A DNA stretch of 64,000 nt from Hyaloscypha bicolor E. Its lineage: Eukaryota > Ascomycota > Leotiomycetes > Helotiales > Hyaloscyphaceae. Numbering within the stretch: the first letter of the stretch is position 1; every line of letters starts with the position of its first letter. Below are positions 1 through 11,470 of the stretch, one piece after another. The notes beneath the pieces were generated by a model. It worked only from the letters and a program-made list of their open reading frames with translations. It was not told the DNA's origin and did not search any database. The stretch spans positions 310,001-374,000 of the forward strand of contig NW_020194638.1 in assembly GCF_002865645.1 (NCBI RefSeq), read 5' to 3'. The translations under genes and the position numbers were made by a program.

Positions 1-2
1 TG

Positions 3-1444
3 ATCCACACAGCTGATAAGCCTGCACTGGCTGACCCAACTCATGACTCTACGTATCAACTCCACGGACGACACGGAGACCTCAAGCCAGAGAATATCCT
101 TTGGTTCAGATCGTATCTAAGGGAATCCAAGGAAGCAGATCAAAGCTGTCTCATGGGGTTGCTAAAGATTTCTGACTTCGGCTTAACCAGTTTCCACAGA
201 ACAATGTCAAGGTCACACATTGATGCCGGTGGAGTTCCAGTGTCGCCAACTTATCGAGCTCCAGAATATGACGTCGCAAAGATGGTTTCACAGAGTTATG
301 ATATCTGGAGCTTTGGATGTGTAGTTCTTCAGTTCGTCACTTGGTATCTGCTTGGATGGGAAGAGGTCGACAGGTTCTCCCAAAACCGAACAAAAGAGGA
401 CAACTCTGAAGTTAAGGAGGATGTATTTTTCAACTTTGTTATCATAAAAGATGGAAGTGGCAGGGCACAAACTGGTGCAATAGCCAAGCAGTCTGTTGCG
501 GACGTAAGTCAGTGCATGGTGGTTGGGAAAAAGCTAACCGGTCTCAGGAATTCAGGAGCCTGTGCAACCATGAAAAATGTTCTGAATTTTTGGCAGATTT
601 GCTGGAGTTCGTCGAGAAGCGGATGCTGCGTATGGGTCCGAAGAAGAGGGCTGGATGTGATGAAATTGTGCACAAATTTGCAGATCTACACAGGATGTGT
701 TCAGAGGACCTGGATTATTGTACCAAGCGGCTGCATGTGCCACCCCACCGTGCAGCAACTGACTTGTCAGTGCTGAAAGCCTCTGCCCTCGATTTTTCTC
801 CTGAGATGGACAAGCGGATAAAAAGAGCTGGGTTGCCCGAGCACACTGGACCACTGGAACATGATTATCACACGCCCGATGCTGAAGAAGATGGAAATGG
901 CAGGAATTCGAATTCGAATGAGATAGTGGGCCCAATAAACGAAGTCAAAGCAACGACTGGGGGCAAGCAATTAAATAGTGTGGCCTCAATATCGAGCGAC
1001 ACTGAGTCACAGAACTCAAGACCGCAATCATCGAACAAGAAGGTACACTTCTCACAGAATCTACAGCCACCAAGTCAGGGGACCAGCAAACCTGAGCCTT
1101 CAACAGATGCGTCTGAGAGCGAACAGGAGAACCAGACGAATTTCAATCCTAACTTGCGTGATGGGAAATCTTCAACCTCGGCTGTCCCAGAGAGTTCCAA
1201 TGTTGAGTCCACAGAGAGGTTCGAGTCGAGAATAACCCCAATTGAAACAACCGACCTGGGAATTGATATAACAGAACCGGCAAAGCAAGTAAATGGGGTG
1301 GCAAGACATGGCGAACAGAAAGATATCTCGGAGGAAACACGGCAAAAGAACGCGTTGCAAACTTCTGGCGCTATTGAGATGAGGGAAAAGCACACATCTC
1401 GCTGGAGGCGGTTCAGCTGCTGCTGCTCTTTCGAAGACGGTTAA
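3..1444 (+). CDS. Protein kinase-like protein, 5' end outside window
   Basis: This is the 3' part of a protein kinase gene that is already open when the window starts. Exons are 3-503 and 548-1444; the 44-nt intron has a GTAAGT donor, a GCTAAC branch site and a CAG acceptor, and it restores the frame. The visible catalytic loop reads HGDLKPEN, so the usual Arg before the catalytic Asp is Gly (a non-RD kinase). DFG follows about 30 codons later, then a RAPEY motif and a DIWSFGC segment (subdomains VIII-IX). After the kinase fold comes a polar, Ser/Asn-rich tail of about 200 residues. The protein ends in a Trp-Arg-Arg and triple-Cys motif that could be lipidated, which is inference. Such kinases are often clustered with HET-type genes in Pezizomycotina. 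The substrate is unknown. The ATP-binding lobe is not in the window. Confidence 0.85.
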
Positions 1445-2598
1445 TTCCTTTCTGCTTCTCGTAGCGAGGTAGTAAGGCATCAAAAACTATTTACCGTCCC
1501 GAACGATAACTCCATGGCCCATACTAACTATAGCAATTCTCTCGAACTGAAATGATTCCACGATTACGAGTAGTAATGAGATCTATTATTACACGTTTTA
1601 AGAGTGAATTAGTTTACTATTATAAGATAAAGAACTAACCTGCTTTATATAAAAATCGTTCTAATCCGCATGTAGAACTTCTATTATACTATGAGATCCT
1701 CGCCATTTTTAGTCCCCAGGCTCACGTGGCCAATGCTGCTTTTGCTCAGGCCCGGCTCAGCGTCCGCCGCCTACGAGTTAGGAGTGCTCAGGGTCTGCTC
1801 AGGTCTCTCCTCGCGGTCTTTTACGCGACGTGGCGTATAGCCTACGCCAATGTCACTTGAGCTTTCAACTTTCGACGAGGGGCCGGAAGAGACCCCTCCT
1901 CTGGCTAGGGAGTTTTGGAAAGGGCTGTATCGCTTAAAGAACTGGATTCCATTCGATGGGAATTCGGCGCAGCCATTATTGCAGCTAACAATTCCCCAGG
2001 ATCAAGCCACATTAACGCTTTGTAAACACCCTCCCCTCCAAAATTTGGGCGGTGTTAGAGCATACAGGGGGTTTAATGCGGTAACATGTTTTAGCTGAGG
2101 CTCTGAGTTAAACCTGTTTATCTACTTAATAAATAGCTTCTGCACAACTGCTTTCCACTCCCGAGTTCATTATTACCTGCTTCTTCCTTTTTTTCTTTAT
2201 AAATAATACAAATAGCGAGACGTAATAGATTTTTTAATAAGCGCAAGAAACCATCGATAGTGCTATTACTATCTTTATGGGCCGTACGTCCGTACGCTCT
2301 TCTTGCGTATGTTCTTGGGGCTTGAACCTTGCCGTGAGGACGCTGGAAAGCGCAGGTCATTTGCCTCAGGATCTCGCAATGGAGGCTTGCCTTCATTGGT
2401 GCGCAAACTTACGAGCCCGCATTTGCGAGTGGTGTAATGCCTGGCTGCGCCGTTTCTGTTATTAGCACTGATCGGCATTTCAACCTCTTTAGCCTTGATG
2501 CTAAAATCTGACAGGGAATTCACGTGCACCAATTAAGCTATAAAGAGTAGGCTGTGCCAAGCCAGGACTTCGAGAGTTTGCACGACATTGCATCCACC
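1445..2598. other. Intergenic, partly AT-rich, no gene seen
   Basis: I see no convincing coding sequence here. Around 1735-1815 there are several degenerate copies of a TGCTCAGG-like motif, and similar motifs recur in inverse orientation near 15650-15735. Stretches at 1560-1690 and 2160-2260 are AT-rich and look like decayed transposon DNA. An open stretch at 1850-2098 has no family resemblance. Confidence 0.5.
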
Positions 2599-3522
2599 AT
2601 GAAGAAAGACGTCGAAGCGGTGATTTCCTACTGGCGAGACCCTGGTGATGGTTCTCTCCCGGACCCCGAGAACGATGCCGAAATATTCTTCGGCCATCAC
2701 GATGAAGAAAATCGAACTATGCATGTGCGAGATATACGAGGATCAGAGTCGATTTATTCGTTAGACACAAATGGTTTTGAGGTTCATACCATTGCAAAGA
2801 AGGAATGGGATATGATGAATGAGGAGATTGTGAGGACGGAGTACTTTGAAGAGATATCTGACCTGATTAAAAGAGCGTGAGTCGACCGAAATTGGAAACT
2901 CCTTCCTCAGTTGAACTGATGTATGGTTGGCAGTACCGGAGCGAAAGAGGTGGTTGTGTTCAGCAACGCGCTACGCGGGCTCCCGCGTAATTCATTGAAG
3001 CCGAGAGAATTCGGAGGCAAAAAAGTTCAAGCACCTTCTCCAAGACCTCACGTCGACTTTTCACCCGAAAACGCCGAAGAGTTTGTCTTGAGTCGCATAC
3101 CTAGTAGCGGAGGTCCGGAAAGAGCTGAAGTTGCCAATCTGATTGCAAACGCGCCTCGGTGGCAAGTTCTCGGCATCTGGAAACCTCTCAAACCCGTCCG
3201 AAGGGATCCCCTGGTTCTTATAGACTCGCGAAGCGTTCCTGATTCCGACTACTGTGATCTCCCTCGAGATAAGACTGCGAAACTGATGGGACGAGAGATG
3301 AAGTGGGTTCTGTCAATGTTGAAACATGGGCGGAAAGAAGAGGAGCACCGTTGGCATTATTTGAGCGATATGCAGCCTGAGGAGGTTTTGATCTTTAAGC
3401 ATTTTGATTCGAAAAAGGATATTGCGGCTTGGAGATGCGCTCATACGTCAATCGAGATCCCGGGGACAGAGAACCTTCCAGCAAGAGAGAGCATTGATGT
3501 TAGAGCCTTGGTATGTTATTGA
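2599..3522 (+). CDS. AsaB / GA4-desaturase / CmcJ-family oxygenase-like enzyme
   Basis: Two exons, 2599-2876 and 2934-3522, are split by a 57-nt GTGAGT...CAG intron; splicing restores an Ala codon and gives 288 aa. I chose the ATG at 2599 because it has an ACC context and the open frame upstream contains no ATG. The family is recognised from ordered motifs: a DIRG segment, SLDTNGFEVH, the TGAKEVVVF block that spans the splice site, PHVDFS (an HxD pair), a VWRPLK-like IWKPLKPV, RWHYLSDMQPEEVLIFKHFDS, an AHTS(I/F)E block and the terminal RESIDVRAL. Members (GA4 desaturase, AsaB, CmcJ-like) act in secondary metabolism as hydroxylases or desaturases. The HxD plus a distal His is consistent with a mononuclear iron site. 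No biosynthetic core enzyme lies nearby, so the substrate cannot be guessed. Length is normal for the family. Confidence 0.85.
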
Positions 3523-3969
3523 GATACAGAGACTGAAGCGGTTCAAAGGCATGATAATCGCTGAAATGGGAAGAAAGAGGAAGATCATTTTCTTCTTAGA
3601 ATGAAATCTTTTTCTTTCTTGAATACACCAAGATGTTGTGATACAATCGGAGTCCTTCTTCTCTACGAAGACCACGGGCATAAAGTGACGGGATTACAGG
3701 GAATTTGTGCTTTAACAGCACTTCGGTGTCTTTTTTGTTTCTTTTTAGCGCACTCGGTCACTAAATTACTCTATAATTCTAGGCCATTGCCCTTAAAAAA
3801 ACACGCTAGAAGGCAGGAGTCAGGGGTCCCCCACCTTTTTAGGGCTTCTCCCCTGTATAGTATTTACAAAGGGTACCTCGCTAAAGAGCCCTATGGTAAC
3901 TGCCTATTTAGCGTCCAAGCACTATCGTTGCTCCGCCAGCAGCGCTATTTACCCCTAAATAACTTCTCA
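3523..3969. other. Intergenic, probable decayed repeat
   Basis: No recognisable gene is present. The stretch from about 3740 to 3965 has short G/C islands in AT-rich DNA and resembles a degraded repeat that later received the Tc1-type insertion. The open frame at 3601-3972 shows no family motif and is considered accidental. Confidence 0.4.
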
Positions 3970-5854
3970 TAAAGAGGGTGGAAGCATCGGATTGGACGCC
4001 TGTACGTATAGCTATAATAATTTTAAATAGACTATATCCACGTAACCCCCATTTTAGGGTACGCGTAAGCACTAATTTTACTAGTAAATAAATAAATAAT
4101 AAACAAACCTCGCACTTTCGTCTGGTGGCTAAATTAATTAATTTCACTTACTTTTCTATTACTTTCCATTTATTCTATCTAATTAAATAATCTTATTTCA
4201 CTATTGCAGAGGCTTTACCATACTACGCACTTTACCTTGGGAACTAACTACCCCCTCTCAACCTTAGCCTTATGCTCCTGGTACGGAAGTACTAGGCCTT
4301 CCACCCTTCGCACCACTACGTCAAGCTCCCTTTTTTCCATACGTATAGCCTAATATGGAACCTAAAGACCACATCCAGTGGAATACCTCTTTTTCTACTG
4401 AGGCTACTGCCTTCACTAAAGCTACCGCCTCTACCGAAGCTACTAAGGCTAGTACTTGGGAAAATCTCATCTGGCAGGATGAAACTGGCCTAGTTCCTCC
4501 TCCCAATAGACTTCCTACCACTAATCTAGCCAATCAAGCCCCTGCTCCTCCCTCTACTGGTCCTTCTGGCTTTCACCGGGCTAATCGTATAAGCCGCAAG
4601 ACTCGCATCCAAATTCATGCCCTTTACCACTATGGTAATCGCTCAATTCGCGAGCTAGCAAGGCTCTTTTCCCTCTCCCGGTCCACAGTTCACCATATTT
4701 TGGCTCACCCCTCCACCCCTCGGTACACACGTCAGTCTAATAGATACGATAATTACCTAATCAAATTTCAGCTTCTCAATTTTATTACTACCGGTAAAGC
4801 CTTTACTCATTAAATAATATTTAAGGAAATTCCTGAGTACCTTAGCCTTATAATCTCTGAACGTACTATCCGCAAAATCCTTTATTCTGAGGGATATAGC
4901 CGCTATATTGCCCGTATAAAGCTATATCTTTCCCCTGCTCAAAAGCTCAAACGATTAGAATTTGCTTTGAAATATTAATACTAGAGAGAGAAATGGAAAC
5001 GGGTCATTTTTTCTGACAAAGCTACTATACAAAATGGCGATATAACCTTCTATATAACCCGCAAACCCGGTAAAGAATATCTTGACGAATGCCTTTAGCC
5101 CAAATTCAAAAAGCTTGACGGAATAATGGTCTGGGTAGCTATTACCCACGGTGGCAAAACGGAGCTAATTAACTTCGATCGTTATATAATGGGCAATACC
5201 AAGGGTAATATGGACAGCCATACTTATATTAACCATATTCTCCCTGTCTTTTACGACTTTTGGAAGAGTATAGAGCTTCCTGAAAAGGATCGCGATCCAG
5301 ATTAGCTACTAGTCTTTTGCTAGCAAGATAATACTAGAATCCATATTACTAAGATTACCTCTGCCTGGATTAAAGAAGCCAATATACCCTTTATTAACTG
5401 GCCTTCTAACTCTCCTAACCTCAATCCTATTAAACATATATGGTTAATTCTCAAAACTGCTATATATAAGCGCTTGAGAATGGAAGGGTAGAACGTAGCT
5501 AATTTGATAGCCTTTGCAGAGGAAGAATAGGCTAAAATCCCTTAGTACGATATTAATTGGATTATTGGATTAATGCATAAACGGATTAAAGGGGTTATTG
5601 AAGCCCAGGAAGGGCATATAAGGTGGTAAAGTAGGTAGAACTAGTATTTGGTAGCTTATTTATCCCTGATTTTTGGTATATTCTACTTTTCTCTATTGTT
5701 CAGTTACTGGGCGAACGTTTAATTAGCTTAAATCCTTTAATTCTAGCTAATCAGAACCCTTTATTTTGCCCTAGCAACCCGAATCTCCTAGGAAACCGTA
5801 GGGTTACATATGATCTACGTACAGGCGTCCAAGCCGATGCTTCCACCCTCTTTA
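3970..5854 (+). mobile_element. Tc1/mariner-type DNA transposon with terminal inverted repeats
   Basis: Both ends can be read. The left end at 3970-4008 and the right end at 5816-5854 are inverse copies of each other over 39 bases, with one mismatch visible, including the flanking TA. The TA target-site duplication at 3970-3971 and 5853-5854 is what Tc1/mariner insertion produces. The interior carries a transposase relic on the plus strand. The length of about 1.9 kb fits the superfamily. The ends are almost pristine while the coding part is full of stops, so the element is complete but dead on its own. Confidence 0.92.
4355..5632 (+). pseudogene. Tc1/mariner transposase, RIP-inactivated
   Basis: The N-terminal part reads through a helix-turn-helix region (IRELARLFSLSRSTVHHIL) and stops at about 4812. 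Homology resumes in other segments: FSDKA (first catalytic Asp region), QDNTRIH (second Asp) and WPSNSPNLNPIKHIW, where the usual catalytic Glu of NPIEHIW is Lys. Many in-frame TAG codons lie where Trp is expected in the family, for example in the LLVF-x-QQDN block and before NVANLI. A TGG-to-TAG change is CpA-to-TpA on the other strand, the signature of RIP. The Glu-to-Lys change is likewise a G-to-A transition. No functional transposase can be made from this copy. Confidence 0.88.
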
Positions 5855-5894
5855 CCTTGCGAATGTCTTACAGCGCCTCTTGAGATCTGCTTAG

Positions 5895-6113
5895 GATATA
5901 TGGCCTGGAGTCATAGGGCCTTATAGTGGGCTCAACCCACTAAATTGTGCAGTAAATGACGAGATGGTGAGGGGGTTGATTAGAGGAGTCAAACAGATAG
6001 AACCTAGTGCTTTTGGTGGTGTAGAACATTTCGAGGATGCCGGATATTGTCTTATGATAAGCTGCCCCGAGTGGACCGCTGATGGGCTGGGAGCAGCTGG
6101 GGCAGAATCTTAA
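5895..6113 (+). pseudogene. Orphan terminal exon of an unknown protein
   Basis: Right after the Tc1 element there is a 72-codon open frame, preceded by a TTAG acceptor-like site at 5891-5894 and ending in TAA at 6111-6113. Its composition is protein-like: WPGVIGPYSGLNPLN near the start, GGVEHFEDAGY in the middle and CPEWTADGLGAAGAES at the end. I do not recognise the family. No matching upstream exon is visible; the sequence to the left is transposon and beyond that non-coding. The simplest reading is the 3' end of a gene whose 5' part was lost before or with the transposon insertion. Confidence 0.4.
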
Positions 6114-6338
6114 CGAGTAGCAGTAGAAATGGAAATGGAATTCGATGTCCCAAAAGGCGAGTATTTCTTTTATCTAAGATTCTTCTCAGTCCGAATATTT
6201 ACAATTGATAAGATCAAATTCCGGCTGATATAACGCCATCTTCATTCACAGTAATTGCATCGATGATATGATATATCTTCCGCTTGAACGCCAAAGAAAT
6301 TCATTCCGGAATGGAGGTCTTTCGTTACACAAAGGTCA

Positions 6339-8511
6339 TTAAACCTTCTCTTCCACGCTGAAGCTAGCAGAACCCGATACAGGTTCTTGTCCGTTATGAA
6401 TCTCCAGTCCTCGAAACTCAACCAAAGCATCTCCCTCGAGGTACCCTTCCGTATCTGCAAAGCTCTCAAATTGTTTTGCGTCGGATTCACACCCATCGGG
6501 TACCACTTGAGCAGGGAGAAGGACGTTAATGCCGAAGTAGAAAGCTGCTGCAACTGTGAAACAGAGTACCCAGCCCATCTGATACATATGAGTTGCAGCT
6601 TTCGCAACGGCAGAAGGATGGTAGGCACCAACAAGACCGGGGATCCCGAAAAGCGCGGCAGCGACCCAACAGCCCAGCGCCTTGAGATTCCAGCCCTTTG
6701 CGTAATAGTATAAGGTGCCGCGAGCTGGAGTGAACAGGGAAGGGGTATGAATGTTGCCACGTTTGATGAAAAAGTAGTCAATGATGACGATCTGATGAAT
6801 ATATATGTCAGCAGATAGCTTGGAATGATATAAGAGGTTGGACATACACCACAAATTGGCGAGATAAAAATATTGTAACTTCCAAGGAAAGTGAGGAAGG
6901 AGGACCCATTGGCTTTGGAGAAGTCAGCAAATCGTCACGCTGCTCTTTGAAATGGATGGAAACATACTTAGAAGTTTCCATGGAACTATCGCCAGGGAAA
7001 CTAAGCCGCAGAATAATTGACCACGAACAATCGTGAACATTTTTGGCTGCAGGCCAGTTACATCAGCACCTAAAAGTTTGTGTCAGTGGGGCAATACCGG
7101 CACTCTCAATTGGAACACTTACCAAACGGAATGGCATTACAACCTATGTTGACCCCTAGGATGGAGAGGGTGAAGCCGAAAGAGGCGAAGAAACATCCGG
7201 CACGAGCGCCTGGGCCCCAAAATCGGTCGAGTATGGCATTGAGCAAGTCCCACTGATTCCAATAAGCTTGGCCAAATTTTCCTTGGGTTGCAGCTGTAGC
7301 CCCAATGCCGAAGAAGAAGATCAGAGTCTTGCTAGCAAAGATAGATGATGCTTGTCTCCACCCAGCATCTTTGGGGCGGCGAGTATATCTCGTTAGGTCC
7401 GGTTGCTTGAGGAAAAGTCAGCAGGGACGACAATAGAAGGATAAAGTTGGAAGCACTTACGTTAACTAAGAGAGCAGATGTGACCCCGAGGCAACTATTA
7501 ATCCCGTTCATCATTGCCCAGCCAAGACCTCCGGCGCTGACCGGTGTAGTCGATGCGAGCGTCTCAACTCGAATGCCTCCACCATAGTGAACACACCAAG
7601 CAAAGACCCCGACGCAGGCAAGTGGACAGACAATAGACTCGGCCTAGAAGGGCAGGTTGTCAGCTTGGGCCCTTTTGGATTTTGCGTGGTCTACTCACAG
7701 CAAAGAGAAACTTAATCTTAGATGGATGGACGGTCAAGAATGGCATCTCGATCATCCAAAACAAGAAGAAAGCTAGGAGATCTCGAGAAGAGATACCGGC
7801 ACTCTCGGGAAGGTGATTCACCATGTGCCACCACGAATTGCCGAAGATGCATCTTAACAAAACACCGAGGAGCTGTGAGCCGAAATAGGATTGAACTCCA
7901 AACCTGTTTCCATCATTAGCGGAAGTTTCCTCCCGGATTGCGAATGAACATTACCAGATAATGGCCACCACGGCACGAACCCAAACGAAGAATAGTTGAC
8001 CATACATTCCAAACACGCTTCGAGCCAGAACAGGATATCCAATGTGATACTTGGCTCCTGGTCGGCCCAGTGCGAGTGCAACAGAGGAGGAGATCAAGTT
8101 GGCCTTGGAAATCTATTAGAAATAGGCCAAGCTCGGGGAATGTTACTTACCAGCATGCAGGAGATCAATGCTTGCCACCAATTGAGACCAACGGAGATCA
8201 AACTGGCTCCATTCGACCACTGACTTGCGTTGAATGCATTCTGCAAAAGCCGCCATGTTAGCCTTGCACAGAGCAGCTTAAAGAGGACCGCATACACCCC
8301 ACCAATAGCTGCTTAACGAGATCCTGTAGCAAAGTCAGTTCACGAATAGACCAATTAAAAGAAGGAAGGCTTACCATGACCATGTGCGTTCCGCTTTTGG
8401 TGTCGGTGCAAGATCTTTATTGATCCATTGGGAAGACTTCTCGCCCAAAGAATTGGTACTGAGCGCAGCCTTCCACTCGCTCTTGGAGTGAGGAAACCTT
8501 GGAAGGTGCAT
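6339..8511 (-). CDS. NCS1-family nucleobase/allantoin/hydantoin:cation symporter
   Basis: Ten exons on the minus strand (8511-8375, 8323-8296, 8240-8151, 8112-7955, 7903-7699, 7643-7461, 7405-7123, 7069-6968, 6912-6848, 6791-6339) join without frame loss into 567 aa. Introns are 38-57 nt with good donors. The start is supported by the typical cytosolic NKDLAPTP...RTWSW lead-in. NCS1 landmarks follow: SYWWGNAFNASQWSNGAS (helix 1), LGRPGAKYHIGYPVLARSVFG, the NQPDLTRY-type motif after helix 5, and VIIDYFFIKRGN near helix 10. The hydrophilic C-terminal tail is Glu-rich. The family includes Dal4, FurA/FurD and uracil permeases. Substrate cannot be read from sequence, but divergence from a dihydropyrimidinase-type gene 593 bp away favours a hydantoin, allantoin or pyrimidine base. 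It acts at the plasma membrane. Confidence 0.93.
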
Positions 8512-9104
8512 TTTGTTTTGGGGGTCTATATTTGAGGAAGTGCAAAGTATTGGTGCCCGTTGTCGATCGATGCTTCAAAAAGCCGCTTGAGTATGGATAT
8601 TAGCCCTGTCTTATAGAAGTACTTTCGTTCCCATCGCAACTGATCATTGAGGTTAGATATCTCTATCATCACATCTTGTCGGTTGCTCCGATAGATTTGA
8701 CGAAGATTACAATTTGATATTGCTGTATCAACGCCTTCGGCCACCAAAGTGGGCGTGGGGCTTTGCCAAGCGGGCGGACTGGTCCGATCAAAATCTAGAT
8801 TCGCATTTTCAGCGATCCCTATTGGTGATTTGGGTGCTGAAAAAGTAACCGATAGATAACGACCAGCCCTTGAGTCATTGCGGACCATCCCGAAGACCCG
8901 ATCGCGACGACCCGATGGTGGCGGCAAACTCAGCATTGAAAATGGCCACAATGAAAAGCTCTCCGTTCAAGCCCACAGACTCTAGTTCCGCAATCTTGAA
9001 GTCGTGACTTTTGCTCGATTCCAGTTTTCTTTGCAAAACTCCGATCATTTGACCATTTCCAATCCGAACCCTACCCTCCTTTAGGGAAGTCACCAACTGA
9101 TACA
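8512..9104. promoter_or_regulatory. Divergent promoter between permease and hydantoinase, with GATA sites
   Basis: The 593-bp spacer separates two divergent genes of apparently linked function. It holds HGATAR-type sequences at 8663-8668 (as CTATCA), 8689-8694, 8850-8855 and 8854-8859. In Aspergillus and Neurospora such sites bind AreA/Nit2 for nitrogen-source control. Given base composition the number is only modestly above chance, so regulation by a GATA factor is inference. Minus-strand open stretches at 8526-8951 and 8875-9105 are in different frames, have no family motifs and are not called genes. Confidence 0.45.
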
Positions 9105-10772
9105 ATGCAAGAGTTCGACATTGTCCTGCGTAACGCCTGTGTCAACGGCTCTCATACTTGTGACATCGGGATCAAAAATGAAGCCATAACCGCCTTGGGT
9201 CTAGGACTAGTACCGACAGAGGACACCGAAGTAATTGACTGCGAAGGGGCTGTTGTCACTCCCGGAGGCATTGACGGACACGTTCACCTTGCCCAAGATC
9301 GATCGCCACGAGCACGTGCGGCAGGGTATGTAAGTGCTGATACAAGTAAGTCTCAAACGTTTTAGGTCCAATGGCTAGTTGACATATATTTTAGTTGAGA
9401 CGGGGACGCGAAGTGCCGTGGCGGGAGGCACAACAACGGTTCTGCTGTTTGCAGAACAAGCAAAGGGCCAGTCTCTGAAAGAGCAAGTTGCAAATTACCA
9501 CCTTCTTGCTCAAGAGCAAGGTTCCTACGCGGACTATGGCTTTCACGCCATTATCACTGATCCAACGGAAGAAGTGCTGGAGAATGAACTTCCCATCCTC
9601 GCTCGCACCGGAGGTATTATGAGCATGAAACTCTTTCTGACGTATAAACATATGCGCATCTCAGACAAGCAATTTCTAAAAGCTCTGAAAAAGGCGCGAG
9701 AACTGAAAATGGTAGCTTTAGTGCATGCCGAAAATGGCGATTTGGTTGATTTCTTCACTGAGCACCTTGAAGAGATGGGGCTCACGGAACCGATGTACAA
9801 AGCCATTGCGCACCCTCTAGAAGCAGAAGCTGAAGCGGTCAATCGGGCCGTCACCTTCTCCTCGATAATGGATACACCAATGGTGATTGTCCATGTGTCG
9901 GTACAAGAACCAATGCAAATTATCCGGAAAGCACAGTCTTTGCTCAAACCCGTGTTCGCAGAAACTTGCCCCCAATACCTCCTGCTTGGGAAGCAGATGC
10001 TTGCGGAAGAACATTTCTGTGGCGCAAAATACATCTGCTCGCCGCCGTTGAGAAGTTATCCCAAGGAAATCGAAGCGATATGGCGAGGGATCGTGAATGG
10101 CACATTCACAATTTTCTCATCGGACCACTGTCCATACCGGTATGTTGGCTCAAGATTATTCAATGAAGAATTGGGGTGTTCTGACAAGAGACTATAGCTT
10201 CAATGATCCTCAAGGAAAGCAACTTGGATTCTCCCGTGATTGTAATGGGGATCCTAAAGGAATGTAAGTAATCGATAGGTGCCAACTAACATGTTCTTTA
10301 CTGAAATTTCAACAGATTCACAAAAATACCTAATGGCCTTCCTGGCGTGGAAACCAGAGTACCGCTACTCTTTTCCGAAGGTGTTCTGAAACGTCAATGT
10401 ATCGACGTAAAGCGCTTCGTGGAACTCACTTCCGAAAATCCTGCCAAGCTTTATGGGCTCTATCCCAAGAAAGGAGCCATACAAATAGGCTCTGATGCAG
10501 ATCTTGTGATTTGGCACCAGCAAGAAAGCTTTATCCCGAAGAGGTTGAACCACGATAGAGACTTGCATGATGGGTGTGATTATTCGCCATACGAAGGCAT
10601 CGAGTTTCTGAACTGGCCTCGAATGACACTTCTGAGGGGAAAGATCGTGTTCAGAGAAGGAAGTATAGTCGGAAAGAGGGGTTATGGTCAATTTATTCGT
10701 CGGAAACCATGTTCTTTGCCCTTTCAAAGGAGAATGGGTAAGCAGTGGAATGTTTTGCAAGCTGCTTTGTGA
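9105..10772 (+). CDS. Dihydropyrimidinase / D-hydantoinase-type cyclic amidohydrolase
   Basis: Four exons (9105-9345, 9395-10139, 10198-10263, 10316-10772) give 502 aa, the normal length for the family. Visible metal-site elements, in order: the GIDGHVHL HxH motif after beta strand 1; SMKLFLTYK, whose Lys is the carboxylated bridging ligand; VHAENGD; VIVHVS, which provides another His; and FSSDHCPYR with the catalytic Asp. The second exon starts in IETGTRSAVAGGTTTV and the last exons hold IPNGLPGVETRVPLL, both diagnostic. The enzyme opens dihydropyrimidine or hydantoin rings to N-carbamoyl amino acids. True allantoinases are a related branch; the AEN and NGLPGVE blocks point to the dihydropyrimidinase side. 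It lies divergent to the NCS1 permease, which suggests import followed by ring opening. Confidence 0.94.
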
Positions 10773-11103
10773 CAGTAGTTTGTCCTTTGGAGTTCCCGGG
10801 AATTGGGAGGAGCAAAACATTTAGCATCTTGAATAAAATCATACCTCTGAAAGTGTTGCGCCTTATATCTAGGTTAAGGACACGCGCGGTTTGTTCTCGT
10901 TGGCAATTCTACGTCGAAGCCCCCGGAGTTGGCAAGCGACATCGTTTAGCCCCCTAAACTCCCTGAACGAGAGGCAATCCTATTTGGGAAGGAATGTTAA
11001 AAAGCTAAATTGAACCAGAAATATCAGAGAAATTGTTGATTTGAAGGGACTTAGCCCTCCTGTTGATGAATGAAGCCAGCTCGATTGGAGGTCCGACTCG
11101 TAT
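10773..11103. other. Intergenic, no gene seen
   Basis: This is the 3' flank of the hydantoinase gene. No coding signal is recognisable. It leads into the MFS relic. Confidence 0.5.
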
Positions 11104-11470
11104 TTGGAACCCTTAGTGGCGAGCTGCGTTGCCATCCATCCGCCGGATAATCGCGTGTTCTCCATAACTGAATTGAGCAACACTGTGCGAAAAAGAACCC
11201 TGTTGTACGATACGATACTGTATATACATGGTAGGCTAATCTGTCTTGCACTGGCCTTGGGTGGCGGGACGTATTCGTGGGCGTCCGCAGCCGTGTTGAC
11301 ACCAATGGTCATCGGTGTCGTCTTGTCGCTTGGCAGGATCTTGTACAAGCTCTCCATTAAGTATGGGCTTGTCAAACGGTTCCTACTATCTTCTTTGGTA
11401 GTATTACATCCGCTATAGGGATCACAGTGCTGGCTGGCATGGGCGGTCCATGCCGAGAATGCAAATCCAG
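11104..11470 (+). pseudogene. MFS transporter fragment
   Basis: A short plus-strand frame contains LALALGGGTYSWASAAVL followed by VIGVVLSLGRILYK. This matches the mid-protein helix and loop of 14-TM drug/H+ antiporters, which typically have GTYSWSS and then a new hydrophobic helix. A second frame immediately downstream reads VPTIFFGSITSAIG, comparable to the VPxRLFxNRTSAIG segment that normally follows. The two pieces are in different frames and nothing before or after matches, so this is a small decayed piece. Family assignment rests on about 60 residues. Confidence 0.45.

Noticed and set aside
1850..2098. 82-codon open frame on the plus strand
   Set aside because: It has no family motif or splice structure and lies in repeat-like sequence; it is likely chance.
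2599..3522. Secondary-metabolite cluster around the AsaB-like gene and the P450
   Set aside because: The two genes are 60 kb apart and no PKS, NRPS or terpene synthase is present in the window.
8526..9105. Two overlapping minus-strand frames between the permease and hydantoinase
   Set aside because: They are in different frames, lack motifs and fill a divergent promoter.
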